This document shows, piece by piece, positions 24,501 through 34,959 of a stretch of DNA of 64,000 nt (within the stretch, counting starts at the first letter, position 1; each line of letters starts with the position of its first letter). Origin of the DNA: Maea johnstoni (Eukaryota; Annelida; Polychaeta; Spionida; Magelonidae); NCBI GenBank assembly GCA_963942565.1, contig OZ012690.1:19125401-19189400 (forward strand), written 5' to 3'. The notes beneath the pieces are model-generated. The model searched no databases. It had not been told where the DNA came from and was given only the letters and a program-made list of their open reading frames with translations. The translations under genes were made by a program, and so were the position numbers.

Positions 24501-24939
24501 ACACCTCATCCAATATCTCTTCGTAGGAATGTTCTCTATCGTGTGAACCTTCTGCTGGCATGTAAGAATTTATAATCACAAGTGACCTCTCAGTGCAAGC
24601 AATCTCAACCACCGCAATCCTTGGTCCACCATCTTGTAAACACGTAACAGCATGGTTAATGTCTTTATTCCATACAATAGCAACACCTGCCAGTCCCCTC
24701 TTTGGATGAGACAACATTTCCATTCTCTCATCATCAAAACACTTCAAGTGATATCCTGAATCTTGTATTATGTCTCTAAAAATGGACTCTTCATTTCTAT
24801 GCAACCAATGTTCTTGAACGCACACGACTGTATTGTCTTTTAGGAGCTGTTGCAAATGCAAGGCATTTGATTTAATGCCCTCTATATTTATGGTTGCTAC
24901 TGTTATGTTATTGTTCGGTTCTGGAGGCTGGCCATCCAT
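21529..24939 (-). CDS. LINE ORF2: endonuclease and reverse transcriptase
   Basis: This is a single 1136-residue frame. Residues 12-255 form an APE-type endonuclease: TINIEGI (catalytic Asn), QEHW (Glu), NSYMP, GDLNG near 164, SRIDHIL, and SHHAVVA near 241. The reverse transcriptase follows at about 520-790, with motif A FLDAKKAFDLV near 618, motif B GIRQGADTSPEIFNGRGNSL, and motif C TADDIAML near 717, where most LINEs have F/YADD. A C-terminal zinc knuckle CTLCGEAP..TEHFLLEC lies near 1036. The protein would nick the target DNA and copy the LINE RNA onto it. The start ATG overlaps the end of ORF1 by 37 nt in another frame. The clade is not assigned; similar motif wording is common in marine invertebrate LINEs. 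Confidence 0.93.
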   Translation of the reverse strand: MDGQPPEPNNNITVATINIEGIKSNALHLQQLLKDNTVVCVQEHWLHRNEESIFRDIIQDSGYHLKCFDDERMEMLSHPKRGLAGVAIVWNKDINHAVTCLQDGGPRIAVVEIACTERSLVIINSYMPAEGSHDREHSYEEILDEVYEITEKYKHRANVVWCGDLNGSFHRAKPTKNDKRLRYFCSEMGYTSSDTTDETFTYEHFHSGAGSRIDHILCLGDSMKLIESTRVLPSPENVGSHHAVVAMVSVKIMDKKAKFKEKASYVLKRTNWKRIDTEAYRKETDDRLQCILDSGGSEMHPSVLVDRLKSALLESTGEVTVEQKIHKKRKAKPLSRDLRHFVDKSRECFLTWRSNGKVVGSTEHFENKRAKKALRAAQRQKRAKERERHLNDIKNAHSGDKQLFFKLIHKQRSNQKNTVEVDFGEDSELDGWANYFENLATPQDLPQFDNEHFGAQEIRNLLLHETLPMVTAPEVTEEQMRKDISSLKNGKAIDYMGLTAEHVKYASPKIVKLLTQLVNSIMLASRLPDQLRPGLITPILKKGKDGRDPDSYRRITVSPILGKFLEKEMLRRTRQSIKHEPLQFGFTEGCSSTTCAFIITEAVAEAMDLGHPLYISFLDAKKAFDLVSHTNMLGSLFSEGLEASLWRMYADIYSHITSKVKLQGNLSREIKEGQGIRQGADTSPEIFNGRGNSLIRKLKTLTDSARIGSIPVGAPTTADDIAMLSKTRLGAQTQLLIAEDDANKKRYLFSTTKSRIMAVNSTASDKESLHLTLNGEEIKMSEKEKHVGLQRTERWGNKETVEERIKSGRRTAYALFGSGYHGLNGLPPIISTRMVSLFVTPVMLHSLEALILKNGELELLEIQFRKMLRCLQHLPESTALPAVYLLLGCLPIQLGFFNRCLLRENSVEQEVMKRQLSMKDLDSHSWTVDLRLLLHKYELPGAFSLTMATPGKELWKRMVKDKVTEHWESKLREQMRNRKTLEYMNPEICAVGVVHPVWRFCTTSADIYMASVKVRLMVKRYPLSGETYSGARRRERCTLCGEAPETTEHFLLECPFLTHSRRAYMARIEACLSGHGYGMVSDERDITKMILDPSFFVNGDEVLEEMEKITRRMCYAMHRRRCLHVEGSCREILRNC

Positions 24940-25577
24940 AAAAAAGGATCATCACATTGATTTCCAATCACATTCATCATATTATGTCCTTTACTTTGAC
25001 CTTCATCATATGTACTATGTGCTATATCACCCCGCTGATATAGACGTTTGCTTTGTAGTATTGTCTCAGTTGTGTCTTGTCTCTGAATAACTGGCTGACT
25101 GAGAGTAGACATACATTCCCTCTGGCCCAATAGACTCTCTTGGTTACTCTCCATTTCGCTCTCAGCTCTCACACATAAGACAATTGCATCATCCAACTCC
25201 ATATCATTTTGTCCAAGATTTGGCTGTTGAAAACCTCCTCTATGCTCTGGCTGTTTGGGACTTTTAATTTCAAAGTTTTGTGAACTCTGGCAACTACCAC
25301 CAACAGAAAATGTAGGGTAATTTTCATTGCAATATGGAGAATCCGGATACTGCCACATGTCATTTCTCATCGACCATTCATTTAGCTGAATTGGAGGTGA
25401 CTGCAATGGCTGAGACTGGACATTCTGCGTGTCCCCCTCCAAGTTTCCTTGTCTGGAATGGGTGCTACTTTCCTCCACCTCGTGATTGACAATACCAGGA
25501 ATTGACCAGCAGTCACCCAAAAGTTGCACCTCACTATCTTTTTCCGTTGGTCTCACACTGTCATAGGCATCTGGCAT
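24903..25577 (-). CDS. LINE ORF1, 224 residues, unknown fold
   Basis: This frame lies directly upstream of ORF2 and overlaps its start. It begins at MPDAYDSV and is rich in Ser, Gln, Asn and acidic residues (QSQPLQSPPIQLNEW, QQPNLGQNDMELDD). I see no CCHC knuckle, RRM or coiled coil of the kinds typical of LINE ORF1 proteins. The frame stays open upstream of the first ATG to about 25705 and includes the basic stretch RSRRRKFLKSEGKS, so a non-ATG start or a spliced leader exon is possible. The role in RNA binding is assumed from position only. Confidence 0.6.
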   Translation of the reverse strand: MPDAYDSVRPTEKDSEVQLLGDCWSIPGIVNHEVEESSTHSRQGNLEGDTQNVQSQPLQSPPIQLNEWSMRNDMWQYPDSPYCNENYPTFSVGGSCQSSQNFEIKSPKQPEHRGGFQQPNLGQNDMELDDAIVLCVRAESEMESNQESLLGQRECMSTLSQPVIQRQDTTETILQSKRLYQRGDIAHSTYDEGQSKGHNMMNVIGNQCDDPFLWMASLQNRTIT

Positions 25578-25882
25578 CCATTCCTCAAACTTTACCCTAT
25601 CTTCATGACTGTCATTATTTGTATTTATCTGTCGAACATTGTCTTTCTGTCCAATATCAGACTTCCCTTCAGACTTCAGAAACTTGCGCCTGCGTGACCG
25701 GATGTACTAAATAATACTTCCGTTTACGCGCGTGAGACCACATTGTTGGCACCTCAAAACTTTTCTGGTACATATACAGTTTGAATGTATGCATTGTATC
25801 TACATTAACGTACACACACGTACGTTACATGAATGCTCGCTTGCGCTAGCTGCACTTCGTGCAGCAGCGCTGGCGCGCTCGC
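25578..25882 (-). promoter_or_regulatory. LINE 5' untranslated region
   Basis: These 305 bp precede ORF1. In sense it begins GCGAGCGCGCCAGCGCTGC and includes GCACGAAGTGC and ACGTACGTGTGTGTACGT, which can fold back. An internal promoter is expected for a full-length LINE, but none is identifiable by sequence alone. Confidence 0.5.
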
Positions 25883-25887
25883 TAATA

Positions 25888-27811
25888 ATGAAAAAAACAA
25901 ATGGATAAATAAATGGATGGATAAATAAGCATGTCAATAAATGAATATTACGTGATAGATTATTATGAATATAATGTAAACCAGGAAGCTTAGACTAATT
26001 AAATTATAAAGTTCCTGTGTAAACATAAATTAAAGAATACAGAAAAAATAAATTATAAGTACAAAAGGAAAAGGGAAGAAACAGAAATCTCAATAACTGA
26101 AGAAAAAAGGAAAATAGAAAAAAAGAAAAAGGAAAGAAAAAATGAATACTAGCAAACAACAATAGTGATAGAAATAAGATAGAAATACGAGTTGGTGACT
26201 CGAGCGGAGGTATTCTACTGAAATTACCATAGGGGGGCATTGGTGCTTGTTTGATACATTACATACCTGTCAACATTCAACCATCCAAAATCAGAAGATA
26301 CATGTATCACGCGGTTCGCTATAGGGGAGCCTCTTTCGTGGCAGTTTATTTAGTTCCAATCTTGGCCACCAGGAGTCCGTTTAGTAGATAAGCATTGGAG
26401 TGGGCCATTATATTGATTACCATAGAAATATTTCATTGAAATAACTTTATAGACAATTCTGTTTAACTCTCATGAACATATTTAAAGCTATTGGTTCATG
26501 TTTGACTCTATGCGGATATTGTAAGTAGCCATCGTTGAGGCAAAATATCCAAAAATATGATACATAACACATTTTTTTGATGAGGGTTTGATTTATTGCC
26601 ACTGTGGGATTGATCTTTACTAATAGATTTTAGATGGCGATATACATGAGCGATAAAAGTGAAAACTGATAACTGACACCAGGTTAAATAAGTAACCCTA
26701 GATGGTTATTGGACCATTTCGATCAATAATTGGTTAAAATCAAGTATTTTAGAACAGTTGTATTCTGGTAGCAAATCTTTACTCTTTACACATCAAAAAT
26801 CTTTACTCTTTACACATCAAAAAAGTTTAATGTTCTTTTGAACCAAATGTCTTTAGATTGTCTTGGAAAATTTGAATTCTGTTTACAATGTATTCTGTTC
26901 ACAATCTATTAAATGAAGATTCAAATATATTTGTCCATTCCTCCTTCAATATTTCTAAAGAGTCATTTCGCCATTAAGCATACTTTTGAACTTCGATTTG
27001 AATAATAATGTTTGTTTACCCGCTTAATCCAAATGATGGTGGTTTTGTTGTGTTTTGAGTAGATAATCTGCACTTACCTTTAGCTCCTCCTAACAACGTT
27101 TTAATATCATACGCAGTCCATTAAAGCAGTGCATTTAAACGAATCTTTCGCCATATCTGTTTTATAGTACCCACCATTTAAGTTTTCATTTTCTACTTGT
27201 TCAGAGAATGGTGTATACTTAATGATATTTTAGATGTAGTGTGGCGTTGGCTAGCTTACATGTAATATTTGCAGTGTTGCTCGGGATGAACTTGGCCAGG
27301 GTTATACATCTTTGGCAAAAAGTAAAGGAATAAGTAAGATAAACAATTCACATGGACATACTTTGCAATGAGAATGCTATGCTTCTAGGGTGGTAAAATA
27401 TTGAATTTTTAATATCATGATCAGCTATCTTTATAGACTTTCTGACGCAGGTGGACCTACAAAGTCTTCTGGTAAATTGCAATTTCGAACAGATGCGTTA
27501 ATTACCTAACGATTGGTTTGCTATAGTGTTAGCTGTTATGCTCAGCTATGAAAATCACCCAATACCTTCTAATCATAAATGTCACTGGTATGGTTGTTAG
27601 CCCATTTATTAATGATGCATACACATGGTGTTACACAAATGGAAATATTGTGATAGGTAATTTACATTTTTTAACTATTTTACTGAATTTTTTTCGCCGC
27701 TTTAGTTATATGATACATTTATCATATATGTTTTATGTTATCAGACCATTGCGCACTCCAGATATAAATATCTTTATCAGAACCAAGAAAATTGCAGAGA
27801 AAGTTCGAGTT
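25888..27811. other. Gene-free paired DNA, left arm
   Basis: AT-rich sequence without a recognisable gene, matched in reverse by about 39160-40655. Divergence is about 10% in a 62-bp stretch I compared. It includes a small duplication of AAAATCTTTACTCTTTACACATC near 26790. Confidence 0.6.
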
Positions 27812-28028
27812 TTAATACTCCTAACGCTGAGGCTACTTTCGCCCAAAGCACAAGGATGCAAAGATATTTGAAAACCATCTAAACTCTGTCATGTTGGTAT
27901 TGATTGGATAGCCCTCGCTGAGTACTTTGAGAAAAGTACCCACGCGCCAGGGTTTCAGTTAATTTTTCATGTTTTTGCATCATTTTGTATTGGCCAAATT
28001 AGCTGCGCGCCAGCAGCATAAGGGTTAA
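27812..28028. mobile_element. TTAA-flanked MITE, family A (left, paired)
   Basis: It runs from TTAATACTCCTAACGCTGAGG to GCATAAGGGTTAA and pairs with 37069-37284, so it predates the split of the arms. Confidence 0.75.
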
Positions 28029-28607
28029 GCCAAACATGCCTGACTTTGACTATACCTTTAACTTATTACAGACCCCACCAGGTTACATACAACGGTTTTA
28101 CTTGATTAAGTTGGCTTGTGTTACATTTAAAGGTTTTAAGTGTTAAAAACATACGGGGTTTCAACTTGAACGCGAATACTAGTATATGAAATACTGTGAG
28201 GATTTGAAACTTTCAAATATACCTTTGGTAAAGTTCGTCCTCGGGCATGTGGGAAGGTTGACAGTGACTTTTCCCGGGTAATCCGGTTTTTTTACATCAT
28301 TGTCAACATGTTTGTATGTACATGTAGTTTGCACATAGAACATACCGTGTGTATGTGTTAGTATATAGATAAATGCTTGCGTGGTTTTGTTTGAACGTTA
28401 TATTGAAGTCAACCATGGACTACTCATCAGACTTGACTGATTTTTAAGAAGTTTTTATTAAAATTTCTAAGACAATGTTAGATGGCAATTATAACAAGGT
28501 TGGTATGTACATGAAAATTGCATATGGATTATCATAAAATATATACAGTCAGGGTACTTTCGAGTAAGCCCTAAATAGAAGCAATACTTATAACTCTTGC
28601 CAAAGAT

Positions 28608-28730
28608 TCAGAGACATGGCCAAATTATTTGCAGATATTAACTTGGCCTTTTTACCTGCATGGTTTTCTACAGAGTTCGAATCCCGCTTGTGGCATGAGA
28701 GACCAATGACTTTTTATATGTATATAAATA
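28608..28730 (+). mobile_element. tRNA-derived SINE remnant with (AT)n tail, left copy
   Basis: GAGTTCGAATCCCGC near 28673 is a good polymerase III B box. TGGCCAAATTATTTG about 55 bp upstream resembles an A box. A 190-bp AT tract follows directly. The right arm has the same unit at about 36370-36475 on the other strand. Confidence 0.5.
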
Positions 28731-28731
28731 C

Positions 28732-28987
<256 letters not shown>

Positions 28988-29199
28988 CAAATGCTTACTA
29001 CCCAAACCCCTTCCTATATATGTAATATAAATGTAATATGTTGCAGTGCATCAGGTGGTATAGATGGTTTTGATTTGGATCAAAGACAGTCAACAAGCTC
29101 TCGGAATTGAGTGGAGATAGCACCCACACTTACTCCTCTTTCATTTCCTGAACAATTCTTAGTTTAAAGCTTCAAAGGTAATTGATTTCCCTATATAAT

Positions 29200-30160
29200 A
29201 GAATGATGGTAAATGATGGTGCTGCAACGAAAATACCGATTATCTGCAGAAAGGGCATTCCATTTTCTTGTTTGCCATATATATGCATCTTGAATTGTTG
29301 TTCCTATCATACAATTCAAAAATAAAAGACGAACATTGGTCAATGTTAAGTTTAAGTCAAACATGAATCTTTGGCCTATTGTACTGATCGGGGCCCTGGG
29401 TTTGCAAATCTCCCATTATCTTCTTTTATTATTTATGTAAAGCCTTGGTGATTTAGCTCTCACAAGTAATGTAAAAATGCTAAAAGTTCAGAGGTGCTTT
29501 GTATTTGACTCAGACTAAATATCAATTGGAGAGTTCAATGTACCAGTAGGTTGGATGAAGGGACGCCCTGCACACGATTCTTTGATTAAATTCTTCTGCA
29601 GGATAGAACCCAGACTGAAACACATTTTCTAAGGGAGCCTAATCCTAGGGTTATTGGTTCCGGCTAATTGTCATCAGGTGGTTTCAGAATTTGAAACAGT
29701 CTGGAAATATTGTACAATATGAATTCACTAAGAATCACTATAGAATAGTAAAACGCATTGTTATGTAAAATGAAAAAAAATACTGATGCCAAATGACTAC
29801 TTTAAAGGTCTCTTAGTTGAGACCATTGAACATGCCTTTCTGAATGCTCCTCTTTTACCGATATCTGGAAACAGATTGAATTATGGCTTCAAAAGATTTT
29901 TGGATTAAGCTCTAAAATGAGTGGTATTTAAAAGGGTTTTTCGTACGAATAGAGGTTATGGTATATTGAATACTACTATTTCAATGATGATAAAAGCTTC
30001 TTTTTTTTAAATACACCAAAAAGAAGAGTTCCAAACATTGATGATATTAAGTATCACATTTATACGCAAATGAAATATGAGGAATGTTATGTCGAGATTG
30101 ATCTGAAAACTGATGAATTTTTTTAGGAAATTGGGACATATTCATTTAAACTGGATACTT
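29200..30160 (+). pseudogene. L1-like LINE ORF2 remnant, left copy
   Basis: Translation in shifting frames gives a decayed reverse transcriptase motif (NDGAATK..IT..KGIP.S...LELFFLSYNSKIKD, resembling the RQGDP block of L1/Tx1-type enzymes). Further on is a C-terminal block (ETIEHAFLNAP, then NRGYGILNTTISMMIKASFF and DIKYHIYTQMKYEE). Many stops and frameshifts interrupt it. It is matched by 34960-35890, so the insertion is older than the divergence of the arms. Confidence 0.6.
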
Positions 30161-31020
30161 TATTTTCTTATTGAATTTGTACTTTCAGACAAATAATAAA
30201 TGTTTACTTTCAGATAATTCTTTAGGCCGAGTATAATCGGTATGAAAGTACTTCTCCATTTGCATATTTAATTTTTAAAAATCATGCATGCAAGATGTAT
30301 TAAACATTCATTTTTTGCAGAAATTTAAAAAAAACCTATGCAGACCGAAGAGGGGCAGTAGAGAAATACTTCTAAAGTATATCAAATATACCAATTTGCT
30401 TTGAAGCCATAACCAATTAGCAAATATATTTCAAACTTACCGAATCAATTTTTAAAAAGGTTAATGTAATGTGTTTACCTTACAAATACAGTAAGGTAGA
30501 AGTAGTACTGTATCATCATTAAGTAAAAGATGACATGGCTACAATGACAACTGCTTAATAGGCTATGATATATATTGATACTGTACATATTGATATTTGG
30601 TATTGGAAGATGATATACTCATTTATTGCAATAACTTTTGTGGTAAAATCAATGTCTCCACAAATGCAATTACCTTTGCTTGATTCATTATGCCTTTAAC
30701 CAGTGACTGTTCTATGTCTCTGCTTTAACCCTAGCCTGCCTCCCAGGCCATATTTAAATGTCTTCCGTTGTGGATAGATGGCACTGCGGTATACTAGGAG
30801 TTAACTTGAAAATATACTTCCATCACAGCCCTCGTGTCGCAATTGTGTGAACTAAATGACCAACAGTGGGCCACAAGTCCCTATAAAGTACAGGTGCAGG
30901 AATTTATATATAATAAACTAAAACAGAGTAGGGCCTTGTAGCTAGGCTACCTTTAACCCATGCCTAACTGTTTTGGAAATATTTCTCTATAAAATCATCT
31001 CTAGGAAAGTATCTTTAAGA
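30161..31020. other. Gene-free paired DNA next to the centre, left arm
   Basis: No gene or repeat family is recognised. It is matched by about 34107-34950. One conserved stretch near 30750-30900 (CAGCCCTCGTG..., CAACAGTGGGCCACAAG) is less AT-rich than its neighbours. Confidence 0.5.
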
Positions 31021-31576
31021 GAAAGATCAGACGTCCGGTCGACTGGTGCTGGAATTAAATTTCTGTACTGTATACTCCAGGTGTAAATCAGGGTATTAAT
31101 CTCTATGTTGAATATTTTGAATAATTCCTTTTAATTTCCTTAAGGCATTATCCTTTTATTTCTATAATTTGCAGCAGGGCGGATGTTTTTATTGCCTCTC
31201 AACATCATCTTATTTCAAAAGTTTCAATAATACAATATAGGAAGACAATTAATGATAATCAATAATGATCATCGAGCATATAAAAAAATCATTTAAATTA
31301 AATTACAAACTGATAATATCGCAAATGATATCGATGATAAAATATTAAGACATAAGTAACCCTTGTTTTATGGGACTCAATGTTAAGGTAAAACTGACTT
31401 CTTTATCATCTGATTAAAGATAATTCTTTTTTACATTTTGGCATTATCTTTCTTGTCAATGGTATGCCATGTGTGTGCATGCGTGTAGGCGTGGTTAGGT
31501 TTAAACCAATAGTTCCACACATTCTTGCTCCTGACAATTTCTATTGGCTGAAATATATTATGTCCTCTCTACAATG

Positions 31577-31841
31577 CAGACGTTTAATTCCTGCACTAAA
31601 AACGTGTGCAACCCGCGCGTAAAACACAACCGCACCCCTGATTGCCACCGTGTTTCCTGGACATGGATACACGTTTGACCACCTCACAACTGAACGTAGC
31701 TTTGATCCGTAAGCTACGTGGGTCATTAATGTGCTTGGCTCATTTCTTTGACATGTTATTCATAGGTGTTTGTACAGCCAGGAACTAGCAGACGTCGGGT
31801 CAGCAGACGTCCGGTCGACTGGTGCAGGAATCAAATGTCTG
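31577..31841. mobile_element. CAG...CTG MITE, family D, left arm
   Basis: Inverted ends CAGACGTTTAATTCCTGCAC and GTGCAGGAATCAAATGTCTG define a 265-bp element with a CpG-rich interior (TGAACGTAGCTTTGATCCG). A left-over end of another copy sits at 31028-31068. Target duplication is not clear. Confidence 0.65.
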
Positions 31842-31853
31842 TTATGTACTTCC

Positions 31854-32013
31854 TTAACCCTTATGCTGGTGGTGGCTGATTTGGCCAATACAAAATGATG
31901 CAAAAAAACTAAAAGAATGACTGAATATCAACATGACATGGTTCAGATGGGTTTCAAGAATCTTTGCATTCTTATGCTTTGGACACAAATAGTCTCAACA
32001 TTGAAAGGGTTAA
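31854..32013. mobile_element. TTAA-flanked MITE, family A, near the gap
   Basis: It runs from TTAACCCTTATGCTGGTGG to TTGAAAGGGTTAA, with a shortened interior. It lies in the unpaired central spacer, so no empty-site comparison is possible. Confidence 0.7.
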
Positions 32014-32189
32014 GACACAGTGTCATTTGCTATCCTGATGAGATGACGTATATGTACTGATCCACATGCTGTATTCTATGCTGTTTTCACCATCACATAT
32101 ATTAAGAACGATATTGATATCATGAAACTTATTCCTGGTAAGCATACGGACGGAAGGAAAATGGAGTTGAAAGTCTTTGGGTAGATTCT

Positions 32190-32389
32190 NNNNNNNNNNN
32201 NNNNNNNNNNNNNNNNNNNNNNNNNNNNNNNNNNNNNNNNNNNNNNNNNNNNNNNNNNNNNNNNNNNNNNNNNNNNNNNNNNNNNNNNNNNNNNNNNNNN
32301 NNNNNNNNNNNNNNNNNNNNNNNNNNNNNNNNNNNNNNNNNNNNNNNNNNNNNNNNNNNNNNNNNNNNNNNNNNNNNNNNNNNNNNNNN
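32190..32389. other. Assembly gap of exactly 200 N
   Basis: Two hundred undetermined bases lie at the centre of the inverted repeat. A round fixed number indicates a placeholder of unknown true size written by a scaffolder. Reading frames that run through it have no meaning. Confidence 0.99.
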
Positions 32390-32596
32390 AACACCCATGA
32401 ATAACATGTCAAAGAAATGAGCCAAGCACATTAATGACCCACGTAGCATACGGATCAAAGCTACGTTCAGTTTTGAGGTGGTCAAACGTGTATCCATGTC
32501 CAGGAAACACGGTGGCAATCAGGGGTGCGGTTGTGTTTTTCGCGCGGTTTGCCCACATTTTTAGTGCAGGAATTAAACGTCTGCATTGTAGAAAGG
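32390..32596. mobile_element. Family D MITE truncated by the gap
   Basis: It holds the family D interior and one terminus (AGTGCAGGAATTAAACGTCTG). It starts abruptly at the gap edge and pairs with 31577-31772. Confidence 0.65.
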
Positions 32597-33297
32597 ACAT
32601 AACATATTTCAGCCAATGGAAATTGTCAGGAGCAAGAATGTGTGGAACTATTGGTTTAAACCTAACCACGCCTACACGCATGCGCACACATGGCATACCA
32701 TTGACACGAAGGATAATGACAAAATGTAAAAAAGAATTCTCTTTAATCAGATGATAAAGAAGTCAGTTTTACCTTAACATTGAGCCCCATAAAACAAGGG
32801 TTACTTATGTCTTAATATTTTATCATCGATATTATTTGCGATATTATCAGTTTGTAATTTAAATGATTTTTTTATATGCTCGATGATCATTATTGATTAT
32901 CATTGATTGTCTTCCTATATTGTATTATTGAAACTTTTGAAATAAGATGATGTTGAGAGGCAATAAAAACATCCGCCCTGCTGCAAATTTTAGAAATAGA
33001 AGGATAATGCCTTAAAGGAAATTAAAAGGAATTGATCTTTTCAAAAATAAGATTGCAAGAGAACCAAGAATGTCTAGAAATACTGATTTAACCCGCTCTC
33101 ATATGGAGCGTGCCAATGATCTAACATGTTTCTAGCAAAGCAATAGCTTGGGTACTTTCAAAAAAGTAACTTTAAGAATGGGTTTATGCAATACATTAAA
33201 ATTTCGTATTGAGTTATGGTCAAAGTTTTTACATCATTTGCTTACTCCAGATGCAAATGGGTTAAATGGTGTGACTGGTAGTTTGACCAACATGGTA

Positions 33298-33499
33298 CAC
33301 AGGTAAAAGTTGACGGGCCCGTACGGCCACGTTTTCCGATCCCTCAATATAACAACATTTCACAGTATGAAAACCTGCAACCGTCCCATTATTTTTATTA
33401 TTTATACGGGCCCGTTATAACAAGCCCGTTACGAGCCCGTTATAACAGGTTCTGAGCCCGTAACGAGCTCGTTACGGGCCCTGTCAATTTTTACCTGTG
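33298..33499. mobile_element. 202-bp GC-rich MITE, TA target, right only
   Basis: Inverted ends CACAGGTAAAAGTTGACGGG and CTGTCAATTTTTACCTGTG are flanked by TA (33296-33297 and 33500-33501). The interior repeats GCCCGTTAYRA words and can fold strongly. TA targets point to the Tc1/mariner class. It lies in a block of about 500 bp missing from the left arm. Confidence 0.75.
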
Positions 33500-33592
33500 T
33501 ATATTGGTGGCCAGTGGAGGTGAAGGCATCCCAATTATCAAAATATTCAACATAGAGATTAATACCCTTATTTACACCTGGAGTATACAGTA

Positions 33593-33841
33593 CAGAAATT
33601 AAATTCCAGCACCAGTCGACCGGACGTCTGTCAGTGCCCGGTTGTACAAACACCCCTGAATAACATGTCAAAGAAATAAGTCAAGCATATAAATGACTCA
33701 CGTAGCTTGCGAATCAAAGCTACGTTCAGTTGTGCGGAGGTCATACGTGCATGCATGTCCAGGAATCTGTGTGGCAATCAGGCGTGTGGTCGTGTAATAT
33801 GCCAGGGCTGTCCATGCATTTAGTGCTGGAATTAAATCCTG
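33593..33841. mobile_element. CAG...CTG MITE, family D, right arm
   Basis: Ends are CAGAAATTAAATTCCAGCAC and TAGTGCTGGAATTAAATCCTG. The interior is homologous to 31577-31841 but clearly older. The left arm keeps only one end of this copy (about 31028-31068). Confidence 0.65.
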
Positions 33842-34959
33842 TCACTGTATTTCCTAAATGATTGTTTTCTCTCAAGATATCTTCATATATGTGTGGCCAG
33901 GTATTTGAATGCTGCGAATGTGAATGAATACCTGAAGGTTATAGTGTAGCAAATCACTTATTTGTGGAATCCGCAAGTATCGACTAATTGTGATATGTTT
34001 GATGCGAAAGTATTAATCCATTCCTGCTTTGAGTAATATGTGAGGTGTCGTGTAATGCTTTTGATTTTTTTGTTACGTTTATGAAAGATTATGAATCCAC
34101 AAAATCTGATCTTTCTCTTAAAGATACTTTCCTAGAGATGATTTTATAGAGAAATATTTCCAAAACAGTTAGGCATGGGTTAAAGGTAGCCTAGCCACAA
34201 GGTCCTACTCTGTTTTAGTTTATTATATATAAATGCCTGCGCCTGTACTTCATAGGCACTTGTGGCCCACTGTTGGCCATTTAGTTCACACAATTGCCAC
34301 ACGAGGGCTGTGATGGAAGTATATTTTCAAGTGAACTCCTAGTATACTATCCACAATGGAAGACATTTAAATATGGCCTGGGAGGCAGGCTAGGGTTAAA
34401 GGCATAATGGATCAAGCAAAGGTAATTGCATTTGTGGAGACATTGGTTTAACCACAGAAGTTATTGCCATAAATGAATATATCATCTTCCAATACCAAAT
34501 ATCAATATGTACAGTATCAATATATATCATAGCCTATTAAGCAGTTGTCATTGTAGCCATGTCATCTTTTACTTAATGATGATACACTACTACTTCTACC
34601 TTACTGTATGTGTAAGGTAAACACATTACATTAACCTTTTTTTAAATTGATTCGGTAAGTTTGAAATATATTTGCCAATTGGTTATGGCTTCAAAGCAAA
34701 TTGGTATATTTGATATACTTTAGAAGTGTTTCTCTACTGCCCCTCTTCGGTCTGCATAGGTTTTTTTTAATTTCTGCAAAAAATGAATGTTTAATACATC
34801 TTGCATGCATGATTTTTTTAAAATATGCAAATGGAGAAGTACTTTCATACCGATTACACTCGGCCTAAGGAATTATCTGAAAGTAAACATTTATTATTTG
34901 TCTGAAAGTACAAATTCAATAAGAAAATATAGTATCCAGTTGTAAATGAATATGTCCCA

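Larger units (their letters stand above)
19141..25882 (-). mobile_element. Full-length APE-type LINE (6.7 kb), left arm only
   Basis: The block is flanked by TAATA (19136-19140 and 25883-25887), while the right arm (about 40655-40675) has the uninterrupted site. On the minus strand it runs from a GC-rich 5' end, through ORF1 and ORF2, to a 2.4 kb 3' part made largely of tandem repeats, ending ...CCATGCCAGCATCA. Both frames are open. Intact frames, a clean target duplication and absence from the other arm suggest a recent insertion. It lies 306 bp upstream of the PDZD11 ATG, antisense to nothing nearby and on the same strand as PDZD11. Confidence 0.88.

Noticed and set aside
27548-27871. 107-residue frame in the left arm
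   Set aside because: It runs into a family A MITE and is not preserved in the right arm.
32023-32518. Frames of about 129 residues across the centre
   Set aside because: They run through the N gap and consist mostly of unknown residues.
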